Assembly (NCBI GenBank): GCA_003171295.1
Contig: PMYF01000946.1
Span: 1-5,695, forward strand
Reading direction: 5' to 3'
DNA length: 5,695 nucleotides
DNA from: Acidobacteriota bacterium
Lineage (GTDB): Bacteria > Acidobacteriota > Terriglobia > UBA7540
Below, piece after piece: positions 5,156 through 5,695 of this stretch; within the stretch, counting starts at the first letter, position 1; each line of letters begins with the position of its first letter. The position numbers were made by a program, and so were the translations under genes. A model generated the notes under the pieces. That model made no database searches and had not been told where the DNA came from. It saw nothing but the letters and a program-made list of their open reading frames with translations.

Positions 5156-5695
5156 CTACTGAGGGGTTTCCAGCGAATGAATGTAGGTCTCTATGTCATC
5201 TACGTTCGTTAGGCTGGATATAGACTGCTGAGGTATCAGCCTTTGGTTGTCGATTGCGATGAACTCCAGGATGGAGAAGTGAGGTCTAATGGAATTCAAT
5301 CTTGGAAACTGTGTAAACTTTGCTCGCCATGCTCTTTGGTCGAACTGAAATATGCGGACCTTGGCCTGCGCGTCAGCACGTGCTGCCTCAGAGTTCGTGA
5401 AATGATGGTATGCGAAGAATGCGGCGACAAAAGGAGAATAAGTCCAATCTAATAGCGGCGTGGGGTAGCCGTGATGTTGGACGAGGTTGAAGAAAGCCCC
5501 ATTCTCGTCTGGTATATTCAAGTTGAAAACATGGCTCGTCCTTGAACTCAGGTGCCGGTGTAGTGTCTGAATATCTTCTCTCAAGAATCTTGAGAGGTCA
5601 GCCCTGCCTGTCCGGTGAAAACTCGTGCGCAGCCTTGCTAGCTTTGGTTGTCCACGAAAAATATGGCGTCGGTGTGACCTGACCGAGATTTTGTA
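5156..5695 (-). CDS. FRG-domain protein (N-terminus cut by window edge)
   Basis: Read on the minus strand, the frame is open from the right edge to the stop at 5156-5158 (179 residues). An internal TTG at 5584 is not the start, because the family's naming motif lies upstream of it: H-I-F-R-G-Q (about residues 11-16 of the visible part, bases 5648-5665). The second conserved block is Q-H-H-G-Y-P-T-P-L-L-D-W-T (73-85), followed by S-P-F-V-A-A-F-F-A. Together these are the two hallmark segments of the FRG domain. Its biochemical role is not established; it is common in accessory and phage-related regions. The tail after about residue 100 is hydrophilic, with no further domain I can name, so the protein is probably little more than one FRG domain. 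Only a short N-terminal piece should be missing. It is convergent with the doubtful frame ending at 5056. Confidence 0.9.
   Translation of the reverse strand, partial: YKISVRSHRRHIFRGQPKLARLRTSFHRTGRADLSRFLREDIQTLHRHLSSRTSHVFNLNIPDENGAFFNLVQHHGYPTPLLDWTYSPFVAAFFAYHHFTNSEAARADAQAKVRIFQFDQRAWRAKFTQFPRLNSIRPHFSILEFIAIDNQRLIPQQSISSLTNVDDIETYIHSLETPQ

Overview
The window looks like a GC-rich bacterial chromosome segment, roughly 55-60% GC by eye. A glycine-rich single-RRM protein, an exported beta-rich hypothetical protein and the general gene style would fit a soil bacterium such as an Acidobacteriota member. That is an impression from the sequence, not a demonstrated assignment. Gene density is low and both strands are used. 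Several genes belong to families usually found in accessory DNA.

Layout: (1) 1-666 (+) is the C-terminal part of an IS4-family DDE transposase, running off the left edge. It is followed by a non-coding tail holding two similar 14-base motifs that may be insertion-sequence ends. (2) 1103-1894 (+) encodes a phospholipase D-like (HKD-type) protein with a single H-x-R-x4-D motif; a perfect 7-bp dyad covers its start codon. (3) 2002-2934 (+) encodes a DUF429-like protein with a predicted RNase H-like fold. (4) 3062-3418 (-) encodes a small RNA-binding protein with one RRM and a Gly/Arg tail. It has a good ribosome binding site and a strong hairpin just upstream of that site. (5) About 3457-4040 has no convincing gene but contains a strong bidirectional terminator-like or REP-like hairpin and a candidate promoter. 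(6) 4041-4637 (+) encodes a small secreted protein of unknown role. (7) 4784-5056 (+) is a doubtful 90-codon reading frame. (8) 5156-5695 (-) is an FRG-domain protein, cut by the right edge.

How the genes may work together: the RRM gene is a housekeeping-type post-transcriptional regulator and is probably independent of its neighbours. The insertion sequence, PLD-like protein, DUF429-like protein and FRG-domain protein have the composition of a mobile or defence-type neighbourhood. The PLD-like and DUF429-like genes lie on the same strand 107 bp apart and could be co-transcribed as a two-gene unit of predicted nucleases. That functional link is inference from position and fold only; nothing in the window proves a defence role.
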